Source: Kribbella sp. VKM Ac-2569
Lineage (GTDB): Bacteria; Actinomycetota; Actinomycetes; Propionibacteriales; Kribbellaceae
NCBI RefSeq assembly: GCF_004216905.1
Contig: NZ_SGXJ01000005.1
Location: forward strand, 310,001-374,000
Length of the DNA: 64,000 nucleotides
Direction of reading: 5' to 3'
Part shown: positions 45,211 through 54,905 of the stretch, piece by piece
Numbering within the stretch: the first letter of the stretch is position 1
Layout of the letters: the number at the start of each line of letters is the position of its first letter
Notes under the pieces: model-generated
What the model saw: only the letters and a program-made list of their open reading frames with translations
What the model was told of the DNA's origin: nothing
Databases searched by the model: none
Program-made: the position numbers and the translations under genes

Positions 45211-47307
45211 TCAGAGAGCGCGCAGCAGCACCAAACAGCGTGGACCGAGCGGCACCGTCGCACCGGCCTCCACCTCGGTCACCATGCTGTTGCTGGTGTC
45301 CAGCACCACCTCGTACGCCGGCGCCCACGACGCATCCGGCACGACGACCCGTCTGGTTTCCGCGGTCGCATTCAAAGCGAGCAGGAACGAGCTGTCGGTC
45401 AGGGCGTTGCCCTCCGCGTCGGTGGCCCGCAACGCGTCGCCGCGCAGGAACATGCCGATCGTCCGCAGGTTCCCGTCGAACCAGTCCGCGTCGGTCATCT
45501 CCCCACCGTGCGGAGCGATCCACGACAGATCCTTGCGGCCACCGGACACCACAGGCTGCCCGGAGAAGTAGTGCCACTGCCGCAGCGCGGGGTGTGCGGC
45601 GCGGAGGGCCAGCAGCTTCTTGGTCAGCTCGAGGTGATCGGACCAGGTGCTCGGCAGTGACCAGTCGAACCAGGAGATCTCGCTGTCCTGGCAGTACGCG
45701 TTGTTGTTGCCGTCCTGCGTCCGCCCGCATTCATCGCCGGCGGTGATCATCGGCACGCCGGTGGACAGGATCAGCGTCGACATCAGGTTCGCCATCTGCT
45801 GCTTGCGCAAGGCGATCACGCCGGCGTCGTCGGTCTCGCCCTCGACGCCGCAGTTCCAGGACCGGTTGTCGTCGGTCCCGTCCCGGTTGTCCTCGTGGTT
45901 CGCCTCGTTGTGCTTGTGGTTGTAGCTGACCAGGTCCCGCAGCGTGAACCCGTCGTGCGCGGTGAGGAAGTTGATCGACGCGTACGGGTAGCGGCCGTCG
46001 TCGCCGTACAGGTCGCTGGACCCGGAGAGCCGATAGGCGAGGTCCTTCACACCGTCAGAGGTGTTGCGCCACACATCGCGGACGCTGTCGCGGAACTTGC
46101 CGTTCCACTCCGACCACGGTGGCCCGAAGTTGCCCACCTGGTAGCCGAACGGGCCGACGTCCCACGGCTCGGCGATCAGCTTCACCCGGCCGAGCACCGG
46201 GTCGGCCGCGACCTCGGCCAGGAACGGGTGGTCGGGGATGTCGACCTCGTGCCGCTCGTTGCGCACCAGCGTGACGGCGAGGTCGAACCGGAACCCGTCG
46301 ACGCCCATCTCCTCGACCCAGTACCGCAGGGAGTCCATCAGCAGTTGCCGGACGTGCGGGTGCGAGGTGTCGACCGAGTTGCCGGTGCCGGTCACGTCGT
46401 ACATCGCGGCCCCGTCGGTCAGGCGGTAGTACGCGCGGTTGTCGATCCCGCGGAAGCTCAGCGTCGGTCCGTCGAAGCCGCCCTCGGCGGTGTGGTTGTA
46501 GACGACGTCGAGGATCACTTCGATGCCCGCGGCATGGAACGCGGCGACCATCGCCTTGAACTCGGCCACCTGCTCACCGCGCGAACCGGACGACGAGTAC
46601 GGCGCGTGCGGTGCGAAGAAACCGAGCGTGTTGTAGCCCCAGTAGTTCGGCAGGCCGCGCGCCGCGATCGCCGGCTCGGTGAGGAAGTGGTGGATCGGCA
46701 ACAGTTCGACCGACGTCACGCCGAGCTCCGTCAGATACTTGATCACCGACGGATGCGCGAGACCGGCGTACGTGCCGCGCTGGTGCTCGGGTACGTCGGG
46801 ATGCTGCTTCGTGAATCCCTTCGTGTGCAGCTCGTAGATGACCGTCTCGCCCCAGTGCACCGGCTCGCTGATCGGTGGCGGCGGCGTGGAGTCGGCAACC
46901 ACCACGCCGACCGGGACATGCCCGGCCGAGTCGCCGTCGGAGGAGTCGTAGACGAGCGGGCTGTCGAAGTCCAGTGAGCCGTCGACGGCCCGCGCGTACG
47001 GGTCGAGCAGCAGCTTCGACGGGTTGAAGCGCAGACCGTGCGACGGGTCGAACGGACCGTGCACGCGGTACCCGTACCGCTGGCCGGCACCGACGCCCGC
47101 GACGAACCCCGTCCAGAACTCACCGGTGTGCGTGAGGTCCAGGTTCCGCTGGCTGCCGTCGTCGGCGATCAGTGCGAGTTCGACCCGCTCTGCGGCCGGA
47201 GCCCAGAGCGTGAAAGTGGTCCCACCGGTCTGGACCACTGCCCCTGGATGCGGACCGGTCGCGGGAGACTGGGCTGGAGCGCTCGGGGCGGCCGTCGCTT
47301 CTTTCAC
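45211..47307 (-). CDS. glgX: Glycogen debranching enzyme GlgX
   Basis: 698 aa from GTG 47307 (an in-frame ATG at 47403 is possible but its leader is not domain-like). CBM48 N-terminal domain (GGTTFTLWAPAAERVELALI) and GH13 isoamylase-type barrel: nucleophile Asp in VDGFRFDLAVTLVR, Glu in KLIAEPWDVGP, Asp in NFLTAHDGFTL. It hydrolyses alpha-1,6 branches in glycogen after phosphorylase trimming, complementing GlgP at 33661. No treY or treZ gene is next to it, unlike in many actinobacteria. It is divergent from a Gfo/Idh/MocA operon. Confidence 0.94.
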   Translation of the reverse strand: MKEATAAPSAPAQSPATGPHPGAVVQTGGTTFTLWAPAAERVELALIADDGSQRNLDLTHTGEFWTGFVAGVGAGQRYGYRVHGPFDPSHGLRFNPSKLLLDPYARAVDGSLDFDSPLVYDSSDGDSAGHVPVGVVVADSTPPPPISEPVHWGETVIYELHTKGFTKQHPDVPEHQRGTYAGLAHPSVIKYLTELGVTSVELLPIHHFLTEPAIAARGLPNYWGYNTLGFFAPHAPYSSSGSRGEQVAEFKAMVAAFHAAGIEVILDVVYNHTAEGGFDGPTLSFRGIDNRAYYRLTDGAAMYDVTGTGNSVDTSHPHVRQLLMDSLRYWVEEMGVDGFRFDLAVTLVRNERHEVDIPDHPFLAEVAADPVLGRVKLIAEPWDVGPFGYQVGNFGPPWSEWNGKFRDSVRDVWRNTSDGVKDLAYRLSGSSDLYGDDGRYPYASINFLTAHDGFTLRDLVSYNHKHNEANHEDNRDGTDDNRSWNCGVEGETDDAGVIALRKQQMANLMSTLILSTGVPMITAGDECGRTQDGNNNAYCQDSEISWFDWSLPSTWSDHLELTKKLLALRAAHPALRQWHYFSGQPVVSGGRKDLSWIAPHGGEMTDADWFDGNLRTIGMFLRGDALRATDAEGNALTDSSFLLALNATAETRRVVVPDASWAPAYEVVLDTSNSMVTEVEAGATVPLGPRCLVLLRAL

Positions 47308-47439
47308 CGGGTCATTCTGCACAGTACGGCGTGAGTTCACGACAATGAGGTGGTTGTGTTCGTGAGACGGTAGTTGCGAACGCCTGTGCGCAGTGATACG
47401 CAAGGACCGTTACTAATTTACCCACCCCCAGGGGAACAC

Positions 47440-48462
47440 ATGTCGGAAGAGTTGGCCGGTCTGACCGTCGGTCTGATCGGCGCGGGCAACATCTCGCGCA
47501 TCCACGCCGAGTCCTGGAAGGCCGTCGGCGCCCGGGTCCTGGTCTATTCACTCGACGGCGCGAAGGAACTGGCGCAGAAGTACGGGCTGGAGGTCGTGGC
47601 GTCGCTGGACGAGATCCTGGCCGCGGTCGAGTTCGTCGACATCGTCACGCCGTCGGCGACGCACAAGGAGATCACGCTGGCCGCGATCAAGGCGGGCAAG
47701 AACGTCATCTGCGAGAAGCCGCTGACGCTCACGGCGGCCGACTCGCACGAGGTGATCGACGCGGCAGCGGCGGCCGGCGTCCGGCTGTACCCGGCGCACG
47801 TGGTGCGGTGGTTCCCGGCGTACAAGGCGGCGTACGACGCGATCCAGGCCGGGCGGATCGGTGAGGTCGCGGTGGCGCGGTTCTACCGTCAGGCGTCCTC
47901 GCCGGCCGGTGCGGGCTGGTACCGCGACGTGGCCCGGTCCGGTGGCGTGATCATGGACCTGATGGTGCACGACCTCGACCAGGCGCGCTGGCTGTGCGGC
48001 GAGGTCACCACGGTGTACGCCGTACAGAACCCGCCGACCGTGGACGGCGTCAGCCCCGTCAACGTGGCTGCGCACGTGACGCTGACGCACGAGTCCGGTG
48101 CGATCAGCCACTGCCGCGCGACCTGGGGAGCGACCGGTACGACGTTCCAGACCGGCTTCTCGGTCGCGGGTGCGAGCGGGGTACTGAAGTTCAAGTCCGA
48201 CGGCGACACGGGCTACAAGGAAGAGCTCCAGAACGGCGCTGCCGTCGGCGACCTGCTGATTCCCGAGTCAGCGCTGGGCGAGAGCCCGTACCTGACCCAG
48301 CTGCGGGAGTTCGCGATCGGCCTGCGCGGTGGACCGGAGCCGCGCGTTCTCGCGTCGGACGGTGCGACCGCGGTCTACCTGGCCGAGGCGGCGCGTGCGT
48401 CGATGGAGTCCGGTCAGCCGATCGACATGAAGACCTTCGTCTCGACGGGAGCAGTGGCATGA
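47440..48462 (+). CDS. Gfo/Idh/MocA family oxidoreductase A
   Basis: 340 aa from ATG 47440 with AGGGGAACA. The NAD(P)-binding Rossmann motif VGLIGAGNISRIHAESW and the family EKP motif VICEKPLTL are clear; the C-terminal half is the dimerisation/substrate domain with HVVRWFPAY and the catalytic-region VHDLDQARWL. It likely oxidises or reduces a sugar or sugar derivative. Its stop overlaps the next gene (ATGA), which encodes a second member of the family; the two may form a hetero-oligomer or act sequentially. Confidence 0.87.
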   Translation: MSEELAGLTVGLIGAGNISRIHAESWKAVGARVLVYSLDGAKELAQKYGLEVVASLDEILAAVEFVDIVTPSATHKEITLAAIKAGKNVICEKPLTLTAADSHEVIDAAAAAGVRLYPAHVVRWFPAYKAAYDAIQAGRIGEVAVARFYRQASSPAGAGWYRDVARSGGVIMDLMVHDLDQARWLCGEVTTVYAVQNPPTVDGVSPVNVAAHVTLTHESGAISHCRATWGATGTTFQTGFSVAGASGVLKFKSDGDTGYKEELQNGAAVGDLLIPESALGESPYLTQLREFAIGLRGGPEPRVLASDGATAVYLAEAARASMESGQPIDMKTFVSTGAVA

Positions 48463-49502
48463 GCCTGAAGGTTGCGATCGCTTCGTTCGCACACGTCCAC
48501 GCGGGTTCGTACGCGCACCTGCTCGCGTCGCTGCCCGACATCGACGTACTGTCCGCCGACCCCGATGGCGCCGGGGCGCCGGATCCCGGCCCGCGCGGTG
48601 CCGAGTTCGCCGCGCAGTTCGGCATCCCGTACGTCGACTCGTACGACGAACTGTTCGCGTGGGGACCCGACGCGGTCGTGGTGACGTCCGAGAACTCGGG
48701 CCACCGCGAACTGGTCGAGCGCGCTGCCGCTGTCGGTGCGCATGTCCTGTGCGAGAAGCCGCTGGCGACCGAGGTCGCGGACGGCGAGGCCATGCTCGCG
48801 GCGTGCGAGGCGGCCGGGACGATCCTGATGATCGCCTACCCGGTCCGGTTCGCGCCGGCGTACGCGCAACTGCGGGCGAACGTCGAGGCCGGCCGGCTCG
48901 GTGACGTGTTCGCGATTCTCGGCACCAACAACGGGAAGATCCCGTACGCCGCCCGCCAGTGGTTCACCGACGCGAAACTCGCCGGTGGGGGAGCGCTGGT
49001 CGACCACACCGTGCACTGCGCGGACCTGATCGACGGCCTGACCGGCGGTGCGACCGCGACCCGCGTGTACGCCGCTGCGAACCGGATCCTGCACCAGGAC
49101 AAGGGTGTGGAGGTGGAGACGGGCGGTTTGGTGACGATCAACTACGACAACGGGCTGCTGGCAACCATCGACTGCTCGTGGAGCGTTCCGGACAACGGTG
49201 CGACCTGGGGTGGCGTGTCGCTGCAGGTGACCGGCACCAACGGGTCCGTGGAGATCGAGCCGTTCGTCGCGCACGTCGGCGGCACGGACGCCGCGGGCGA
49301 GGTCTTCCTCGCGATCGGCGGCAACCTGGACGCGTCGTTGCTCGACACGTTCCTGGACGCCGTCCGTACCTCCGGCCCGGCACAGCCTGGCCAGGCGCCG
49401 GCCGTCGTACCGCAGCCGGACGGCGCGGTCGGCCTCCGCACGCTGAAGATCGTCGACGCAGCCCGCCGCTCGGCGGCCTCCGGCCAGGCGGTGGATGTTT
49501 AA
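48459..49502 (+). CDS. Gfo/Idh/MocA family oxidoreductase B
   Basis: 347 aa, ATG 48459 overlapping the previous stop by 4 bp. The N-terminal motif KVAIASFAHVHAGSYAHLL departs from the usual GxGxxG in the manner of the SFAHxHA subgroup; EKP is conserved (LCEKPLATEV). FAPAYAQLRANV and GGGALVDHTVHCADLIDGLTGG form the substrate side. Substrate unknown. Paired Gfo/Idh/MocA genes often act in inositol or sugar interconversion. Confidence 0.85.
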   Translation: MSLKVAIASFAHVHAGSYAHLLASLPDIDVLSADPDGAGAPDPGPRGAEFAAQFGIPYVDSYDELFAWGPDAVVVTSENSGHRELVERAAAVGAHVLCEKPLATEVADGEAMLAACEAAGTILMIAYPVRFAPAYAQLRANVEAGRLGDVFAILGTNNGKIPYAARQWFTDAKLAGGGALVDHTVHCADLIDGLTGGATATRVYAAANRILHQDKGVEVETGGLVTINYDNGLLATIDCSWSVPDNGATWGGVSLQVTGTNGSVEIEPFVAHVGGTDAAGEVFLAIGGNLDASLLDTFLDAVRTSGPAQPGQAPAVVPQPDGAVGLRTLKIVDAARRSAASGQAVDV

Positions 49503-49579
49503 GGTCCTCCTCCTGTCAGGTACGGTTCCCGGGGATGTGACCGACCGGTAAGCCCCGGGAACCGTAAGGAGTGGACGCT

Positions 49580-50359
49580 ATGGGCGAGTTCGTCAACCTC
49601 ACCGTGAGTGAAGGTGTTGGCACGATCCGGCTGGATCGGCCGAAGATGAACGCGCTGAACGTCCAGGTCCAGGAGGAGATCCGGGCCGCGGCGGTCGAGG
49701 CCACGGCCAACGACGACGTACGCGCCGTGGTCATCTACGGCGGCGAGCGGGTGTTCGCGGCCGGCGCGGACATCAAGGAGATGGCGGACATGTCGTACGC
49801 CGACATGGCCAAGCGCTCCGGTCCGCTGCAGTCCTCGCTCACCGCGGTCGCCGCGATCCCGAAGCCGACCGTTGCCGCGATCACCGGGTACGCGCTCGGT
49901 GGCGGCTGCGAGCTCGCGCTCTGCGCCGACTACCGGATCGCCGCCGAGGACGCCAAGCTCGGCCAGCCGGAGATCCTGCTCGGCATCATCCCGGGCGCCG
50001 GCGGTACGCAGCGGCTGTCCCGCCTGGTCGGCCCGTCGAAGGCCAAGGACCTGATCTACACCGGCCGCTTCGTGGATGCTGCCGAGTCACTGCAGATCGG
50101 CCTGGTCGACAAGGTGGTCCCGGCCGCCGACGTGTACGTCGCGGCCGTTGCCTGGGCGTCCCAGTTCTCCCGCGGCGCGGCGATGGCGCTGCGTGCGGCC
50201 AAGGAGTCGATCGACTCCGGGCTGGGCGTCGACCTGACCACCGGGCTGGAGATCGAGCGTCAGCAGTTCGCGGCGCTGTTCGCCACCGAGGACCGCGCGA
50301 TCGGGATGAAATCGTTCGTCGAGAACGGACCCGGCAAGGCTGAATTCAAGGGAATCTGA
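49580..50359 (+). CDS. Enoyl-CoA hydratase/isomerase
   Basis: 259 aa from ATG 49580 with AAGGAGTGGACGCT; an upstream GTG at 49571 is in frame. Crotonase fold: oxyanion-hole segments AAGADIKEMADMS and YALGGGCELALCAD; catalytic Glu in KLGQPEILLGIIPGAGGTQR. It would hydrate 2-enoyl-CoA in beta-oxidation. It overlaps the methyltransferase start (TGATG). The neighbourhood resembles mycobacterial echA17 (Rv3039c), which also precedes a methyltransferase gene. Confidence 0.92.
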   Translation: MGEFVNLTVSEGVGTIRLDRPKMNALNVQVQEEIRAAAVEATANDDVRAVVIYGGERVFAAGADIKEMADMSYADMAKRSGPLQSSLTAVAAIPKPTVAAITGYALGGGCELALCADYRIAAEDAKLGQPEILLGIIPGAGGTQRLSRLVGPSKAKDLIYTGRFVDAAESLQIGLVDKVVPAADVYVAAVAWASQFSRGAAMALRAAKESIDSGLGVDLTTGLEIERQQFAALFATEDRAIGMKSFVENGPGKAEFKGI

Positions 50360-51309
50360 TGTCTGCAACCTCCAAGCCCGCTGCCTCCGCTGAAGACATC
50401 GAGGCGGCGTGGAACGACAACAAGCTCGCCCAGGTGCTGTACCACGACTGGGAAGCGTCGACGTACGACGAGAAGTGGTCGATCTCGTACGACGAACGCT
50501 GCGTCGACTACGCCCGGGACCGCTTCGTCGCGGTCGCCGGAACCCGTGGCTGGCCGTACGGCAAGACGCTCGAGATCGGCGCCGGCACGGGCTTCTTCAC
50601 GCTGAACCTCAAGCTGGCAGGCGTTCTCGACGAGGCGCACGTCACCGACCTCTCGCCGGGCATGGTCGAAGCCGCGAAGAAGAACGCGAAGACCCTCGGC
50701 TTCGCGATCGAGGGCAAGGTCGCCGACGCCGAGAAGCTGCCGTACGACGACAACACGTTCGACCTCGTCATCGGGCACGCGGTCATCCACCACATCCCGG
50801 ACGTCGAGCTGGCGTTCCGCGAGATGATCCGGGTCCTCAAGCCGGGCGGACGCTTCGTGATCTGCGGCGAGCCCACGCGGTACGGCGACTTCGTGGCCCG
50901 GCGACTGTCCCGGTTCACCTGGTGGGCGACCACCAACGTGACCAAGCTGCCTGCGCTCGCGCACTGGCGGCGGCCGCAGGAGGAGCTCGACGAGTCCTCC
51001 CGGGCTGCTGCGCTGGAAGCGGTCGTGGACCTGCACACGTTCGACCCGGACACACTGGCCCGGATGGCCTCGCGTGCCGGTGCTACGGACGTTCGCACCG
51101 TGACGGAGGAGCTGCTGGCGGCATGGGTCGGGTGGCCGATCCGCACGTTCGAGGCCGCCGTACCGGAGCAGAAGCTCGGGTTCGGGTGGCGGATGTTCGC
51201 GTACAAGTCGTGGCTGCAGCTGTCCAAGGTGGACAAGGCGCTGTCGGCCGTCGTACCGGACGAGCTGTACTACAACGTCTCGATCACGGGGATCGCAGAC
51301 AAGCAGTAG
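50359..51309 (+). CDS. Class I SAM-dependent methyltransferase (Rv3038c-like)
   Basis: 316 aa. Motif I LEIGAGTGFFTLNL, motif II/post I DLSPGMVEAAKKNAKTLG, motif IV NTFDLVIGHAVIHH and RVLKPGGRFVI define the class I Rossmann methyltransferase fold, with a C-terminal extension of about 120 residues (SWLQLSKVDKALSAVV). Length and order resemble mycobacterial Rv3038c. The acceptor is unknown. The gene is translationally coupled to the enoyl-CoA hydratase. Confidence 0.88.
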   Translation: MSATSKPAASAEDIEAAWNDNKLAQVLYHDWEASTYDEKWSISYDERCVDYARDRFVAVAGTRGWPYGKTLEIGAGTGFFTLNLKLAGVLDEAHVTDLSPGMVEAAKKNAKTLGFAIEGKVADAEKLPYDDNTFDLVIGHAVIHHIPDVELAFREMIRVLKPGGRFVICGEPTRYGDFVARRLSRFTWWATTNVTKLPALAHWRRPQEELDESSRAAALEAVVDLHTFDPDTLARMASRAGATDVRTVTEELLAAWVGWPIRTFEAAVPEQKLGFGWRMFAYKSWLQLSKVDKALSAVVPDELYYNVSITGIADKQ

Positions 51310-51318
51310 GGTGTGTTG

Positions 51319-52152
51319 ATGCGGTTACTCACCGCGGCGAATCTGGGCTGGGTGGTGCGCCATCGGGCGTGGACGCCGTACTACCTGAAGCGCTACTGGC
51401 GGTTCGCCTGGTTCAAGCTGCGCCACCCGCACGTGATCACCGAGGGTTTCGTGTTCCTCGGCAAGCACCTGGAGATCGTGGCGCGGCCCGGTCACGGGCG
51501 GATCGTGCTCGGCAAATGGGTGCATCTCGGTGACGAGACCCGGCTGCGCGCGCACGAGGGGACGCTGCGGATCGGCGACAAGGTGGTGTTCGCCCGCGAC
51601 GTCACGGTGAACTGCTACCTGGACGTGGAGATCGGCGCGTCGACGCTGATCGCGGACTGGACCTACATCTGCGACTTCGACCACAAGACCGAGGACCTCG
51701 ACCTGCCGATCAAGGACCAGGGCCTGGTGAAGTCGCCGGTCCGGATCGGCCCGGACTGCTGGCTGGCCACGAAAGTCACGATCACCCGGGGCGCCGACAT
51801 CGGCCGCGGCGTAGTGATCGGCGCCAACAGCGTTGCCCGCGGCAACATCCCGGCGTACGCGATCGCCGGCGGCGTTCCGGCCAAGGTCATCGGCGACCGC
51901 ACCGCCCGGTACGCCGCCAATGCCGAGCGCCGTAAGTACCTGGCCGGACTGGCCGCGGCGAACACCCGCACCGCCGGCCTGCTCAAGTCCGGTGAGACTC
52001 CCGTCGCGCCGTCCCAGCGCGTGGCGCCGGGGGATGCGGGTGGTGATGAGGTAGAAGCAGATGGTGAAAAAGAGAGCCTGAGGGGTTCTCAAGTTACTCA
52101 CCAGTCGGGCACTATGGCCCCCACATCCGGTCGGACGCCCACGACCGGATGA
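51319..52152 (+). CDS. Hexapeptide-repeat acyltransferase (Rv3034c-like)
   Basis: 277 aa from ATG 51319; GTG 51313 is possible. A left-handed beta-helix is evident from hexad-like repeats RIVLGKWVHLGDETRLRAHE and VRIGPDCWLATKVTITRGAD, ending IPAYAIAGGVPAKVIGDR; the family transfers an acetyl or acyl group to a sugar or other hydroxyl group. The order enoyl-CoA hydratase, methyltransferase, acyltransferase parallels the mycobacterial Rv3039c-Rv3034c region. About 70 residues of C-terminal low-complexity tail follow the helix. Confidence 0.82.
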   Translation: MRLLTAANLGWVVRHRAWTPYYLKRYWRFAWFKLRHPHVITEGFVFLGKHLEIVARPGHGRIVLGKWVHLGDETRLRAHEGTLRIGDKVVFARDVTVNCYLDVEIGASTLIADWTYICDFDHKTEDLDLPIKDQGLVKSPVRIGPDCWLATKVTITRGADIGRGVVIGANSVARGNIPAYAIAGGVPAKVIGDRTARYAANAERRKYLAGLAAANTRTAGLLKSGETPVAPSQRVAPGDAGGDEVEADGEKESLRGSQVTHQSGTMAPTSGRTPTTG

Positions 52153-52173
52153 GCATCGGAGAGGAGAAGTAGC

Positions 52174-53274
52174 GTGGCTGACCAGGCTGCGATTGGTCCG
52201 GCCGATCAGGCTGCACCGTCGCTGCTCGACCAGGCCGCGGCCGACAACTCGATCACGCAGGCGAGGACCCGCGCGGTCGACCCGGTGCCGATCGTGGCCG
52301 AGCCAGTGGTAGCCCGCAGCGCTACGTTGGAACCAGTGCTTGAAACGAGCGAGTCAGACATGGGCGTGAACAGCAGCGTGAACCCGGAAGCACAGGCAGT
52401 GGACGGCAGAGTGGTCGACAGCACGGCAGCGGCGCCGGTGGCGGGCGCGCGCCGCCGGTTGTCGCCACGCCCGGTCCCGGTCAGCCGGCGTAGGAGACCG
52501 CCGGCCGAAGCGACCGAAGCGACCGCAGTGGCCACGGACGAGGAACGGACCCCGGCTGAGGAGATGGACGACGTGGGTACGAAGGACGAGAAAGCGACGG
52601 CTGCCGAAGCCGACAAGGTAGAGACCAGTACTGCCACCGAGACCGGCGCGGGCGGTTCGGGTACGGCGACCGCGACGAAGACTGCCCGGCCGAAGACCGC
52701 GGCGGAGATCGTGGCGGAGCAGCGGGCCCGGGAGAAGGCGGCGGCCGAGGCCCCGGCAGCGGACGCGGCCGCCTCGGAGGATGCCGCGCCCGCTCGAGCG
52801 GACGATGCTTCGAAGGATGTCGGGACGAGTGCCGCCGACAAGGCGCCGGCTGCCGCGGCTACTGGTGCGGGTGCCGCGGCGGGCAAGCCTGCCGCGAAGC
52901 CGACCGGTGCCTCAGGCAACAAACCGGCGGCCGCGAAGAGTGGCTCGGGATCCGGGATGGGCAAGCAGGCGCTGACCTCGGTCGGCTCCGGTGTCCGGAA
53001 GTTGCGCAATCTGATCGCGTCGCTGATCTGGCTGGTCGCGGTGCTCGCGGCCGCGGTCCTCGCGCTCGGTGCGCTGTTCACCGCGCTCGACCAGACCAAC
53101 CAGAGCAACGAGATCGTGCGCTGGATCCTGGAGCGCGGTCACGACCTGGTCGGCCCGTTCAAGGACCTGTTCCGGCTGGAGACCGCGAAGAACACCCTGC
53201 TCGTCAACTGGGGGATCGCGGCCCTCGTCTACTTGATCGCCGGCAAGATCCTCGAAAAAATCATCCGCCCGTAG
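52174..53274 (+). CDS. Ala/Lys/Glu-rich membrane protein of unknown function
   Basis: 366 aa from GTG 52174 with GGAGAGGAGAAG upstream. Residues about 1-270 are low-complexity, rich in Ala, Glu, Lys, Thr and Pro, and probably disordered; the final 90 contain two transmembrane helices (LIASLIWLVAVLAAAVLALG, LLVNWGIAALVYLIAGKIL). No family recognised. It is downstream of the acyltransferase and overlaps the convergent methyltransferase by 14 bp. A membrane-tethered scaffold is one possibility. Confidence 0.65.
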   Translation: MADQAAIGPADQAAPSLLDQAAADNSITQARTRAVDPVPIVAEPVVARSATLEPVLETSESDMGVNSSVNPEAQAVDGRVVDSTAAAPVAGARRRLSPRPVPVSRRRRPPAEATEATAVATDEERTPAEEMDDVGTKDEKATAAEADKVETSTATETGAGGSGTATATKTARPKTAAEIVAEQRAREKAAAEAPAADAAASEDAAPARADDASKDVGTSAADKAPAAAATGAGAAAGKPAAKPTGASGNKPAAAKSGSGSGMGKQALTSVGSGVRKLRNLIASLIWLVAVLAAAVLALGALFTALDQTNQSNEIVRWILERGHDLVGPFKDLFRLETAKNTLLVNWGIAALVYLIAGKILEKIIRP

Positions 53275-53986
53275 CTACCAGGATCAGATCGAGAGATTCG
53301 TCCAGGTCTCCTGGGCGGATCTCGAAGTCGGCGTACGTCGTACTGTGCACGAGCCCGGCCAGGTTGTCGTCCCACTGGTCGTGCTCGGCGGCGAGCTGCG
53401 CGTCGACACAGGATCCGTACTGCGTCTCCCAGGACGTCAGCCGGTCGCCGTGGTGGAGTCCGAGCGCCTGCCTGATCTCGAAGTGCGGCTCGAGGAGTTC
53501 GATGAACTCGGCGGCGGTGAGTTCGCGCGTGTGGTACCAGTTCCCGCTCGGGAAGGTCAGGCGGTTCGGCGTACTGAGGACCAAGGTCCCGCCGGGCGCG
53601 AGAATGCGCGCGCACTCGGCGACGAACCGCGGCTGCTCCCAGAGATGCTCGATCGTCTGCAGTGAGGTCACGGTCTCGAAAGCGTTGTCCGCAAAGGGCG
53701 TCTGCACGAGATTGCCGCGCGCGACCTTGACCTGTGGATAAACGCGGCGGACGTGCCGCAACGTCGTATCTTCATAGTCGAGACCGGTCACCTGGTTCGC
53801 CCCGGCGAGTCGGAGCAGTTCCGCGCCGTACCCCTCGCCGCAGCCGGCGTCGAGGACCCGGCCGGTCCCGATCGGCAGTTGGGCCGTGATCCAGCGATAG
53901 GCGGCGTCATGGCGCGCGAACCAATAGTTCTCGTGCCAGATCCCGGGCGCAGTCCTCTCGCCGGTCAGCGGTAACGTCTCGCTCAC
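53261..53986 (-). CDS. Class I SAM-dependent methyltransferase (Rv3030-like)
   Basis: 241 aa. Motif I RVLDAGCGEGYGAELL, post I TGLDYEDTTLRHVRR, motif IV DNAFETVTSLQTIEHLW and motif VI ILAPGGTLVLSTPNRLTF. The start region MSETLPLTGERTAPGIWHEN and the position divergent from etfB match mycobacterial Rv3030, reported as a methyltransferase of the methylglucose lipopolysaccharide locus. In M. tuberculosis the downstream Rv3031 (GH57) and Rv3032 (glycosyltransferase) genes follow; neither is present here. Confidence 0.87.
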   Translation of the reverse strand: MSETLPLTGERTAPGIWHENYWFARHDAAYRWITAQLPIGTGRVLDAGCGEGYGAELLRLAGANQVTGLDYEDTTLRHVRRVYPQVKVARGNLVQTPFADNAFETVTSLQTIEHLWEQPRFVAECARILAPGGTLVLSTPNRLTFPSGNWYHTRELTAAEFIELLEPHFEIRQALGLHHGDRLTSWETQYGSCVDAQLAAEHDQWDDNLAGLVHSTTYADFEIRPGDLDESLDLILVATGG

Positions 53987-54105
53987 TGACTCAGCCTAGT
54001 CGTCCACGAGACTGTGATCGGACTCGCACCGCAGTTATGTTTCTCGCGAGTAACATCCGTGGCAGGCTTGGCAGAGACCGTTAACCAGAAGGGGTCCCAC
54101 ACGCT

Positions 54106-54888
54106 ATGAAGATCGTCGTCTGCGCGAAGTTCGTGCCGGATGCCACCGCGGACCGCCGCTTCCGCTCGGAGGACAACACGGTGGACCGTGCGGGTGTCGA
54201 CGGGCTGCTGTCCGAGCTGGACGAGTATGCCGTCGAGACCGCCCTCACCGTCAAGGAGGCCGGGGACGCCGAGGTGACCGTTCTCACGGTCGGCCCGGAG
54301 CAGGCTGCGGACGCGGTGAAGAAGAGTCTGCAGATGGGCGCCGACGCCGGTGTCCACGTTCTCGACGACGCGATCCACGGTTCGGACGCGGTTGCCACCT
54401 CGCTGATCCTGTCCAAGGCGCTGGGCAAGCTGGAAGCGGACCTGGTCGTGTTCGGCATGGGTTCGACCGACGGCGGCATGGGCGTCGTTCCGGCGATGGT
54501 GTCGGAGCGGCTCGGCCTGCCGGCGGTGACGCTGGGCTCAGAGGTGACCGTCGACGGGCAGACCGTACGGATCCGCCGTGACGGTGACACCGCGAGCGAG
54601 ACCATCGAGGGCACCCTGCCGTTGGTGCTGTCGGTGTCGGACCAGGCGAACGAGCCGCGGTACCCGTCGTTCAAGGGGATCATGGCCGCGAAGAAGAAGC
54701 CGGTCGAGACCTGGTCGCTGGCCGACCTCGAGCTGACCCCGGAGCAGGTGGGCGGCTCGTCGGCGTGGACCGAGGTGGTCGAGGTGACCGCCCGTCCGGC
54801 GCGAACCGCCGGCACGATCGTCACCGACGAGGACGGTAGCGGCGCCGCCGGCCTGGTCGAGTTCCTGTCCACGAACAAGTTCCTCTGA
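54106..54888 (+). CDS. etfB: Electron transfer flavoprotein beta subunit
   Basis: 260 aa. KIVVCAKFVPDATADRRFR at the N-terminus, AVETALTVKEAG and VFGMGSTDGGMGVVPAMVSE are typical EtfB segments, with AMP-binding in place of a second FAD. EtfAB passes electrons from acyl-CoA dehydrogenases to the respiratory chain. It is followed by etfA after 17 bp, and a Rv3030-like methyltransferase is divergent across about 120 bp. Confidence 0.96.
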   Translation: MKIVVCAKFVPDATADRRFRSEDNTVDRAGVDGLLSELDEYAVETALTVKEAGDAEVTVLTVGPEQAADAVKKSLQMGADAGVHVLDDAIHGSDAVATSLILSKALGKLEADLVVFGMGSTDGGMGVVPAMVSERLGLPAVTLGSEVTVDGQTVRIRRDGDTASETIEGTLPLVLSVSDQANEPRYPSFKGIMAAKKKPVETWSLADLELTPEQVGGSSAWTEVVEVTARPARTAGTIVTDEDGSGAAGLVEFLSTNKFL

Positions 54889-54905
54889 GGGGTGCGGGTC
54901 TAGTT

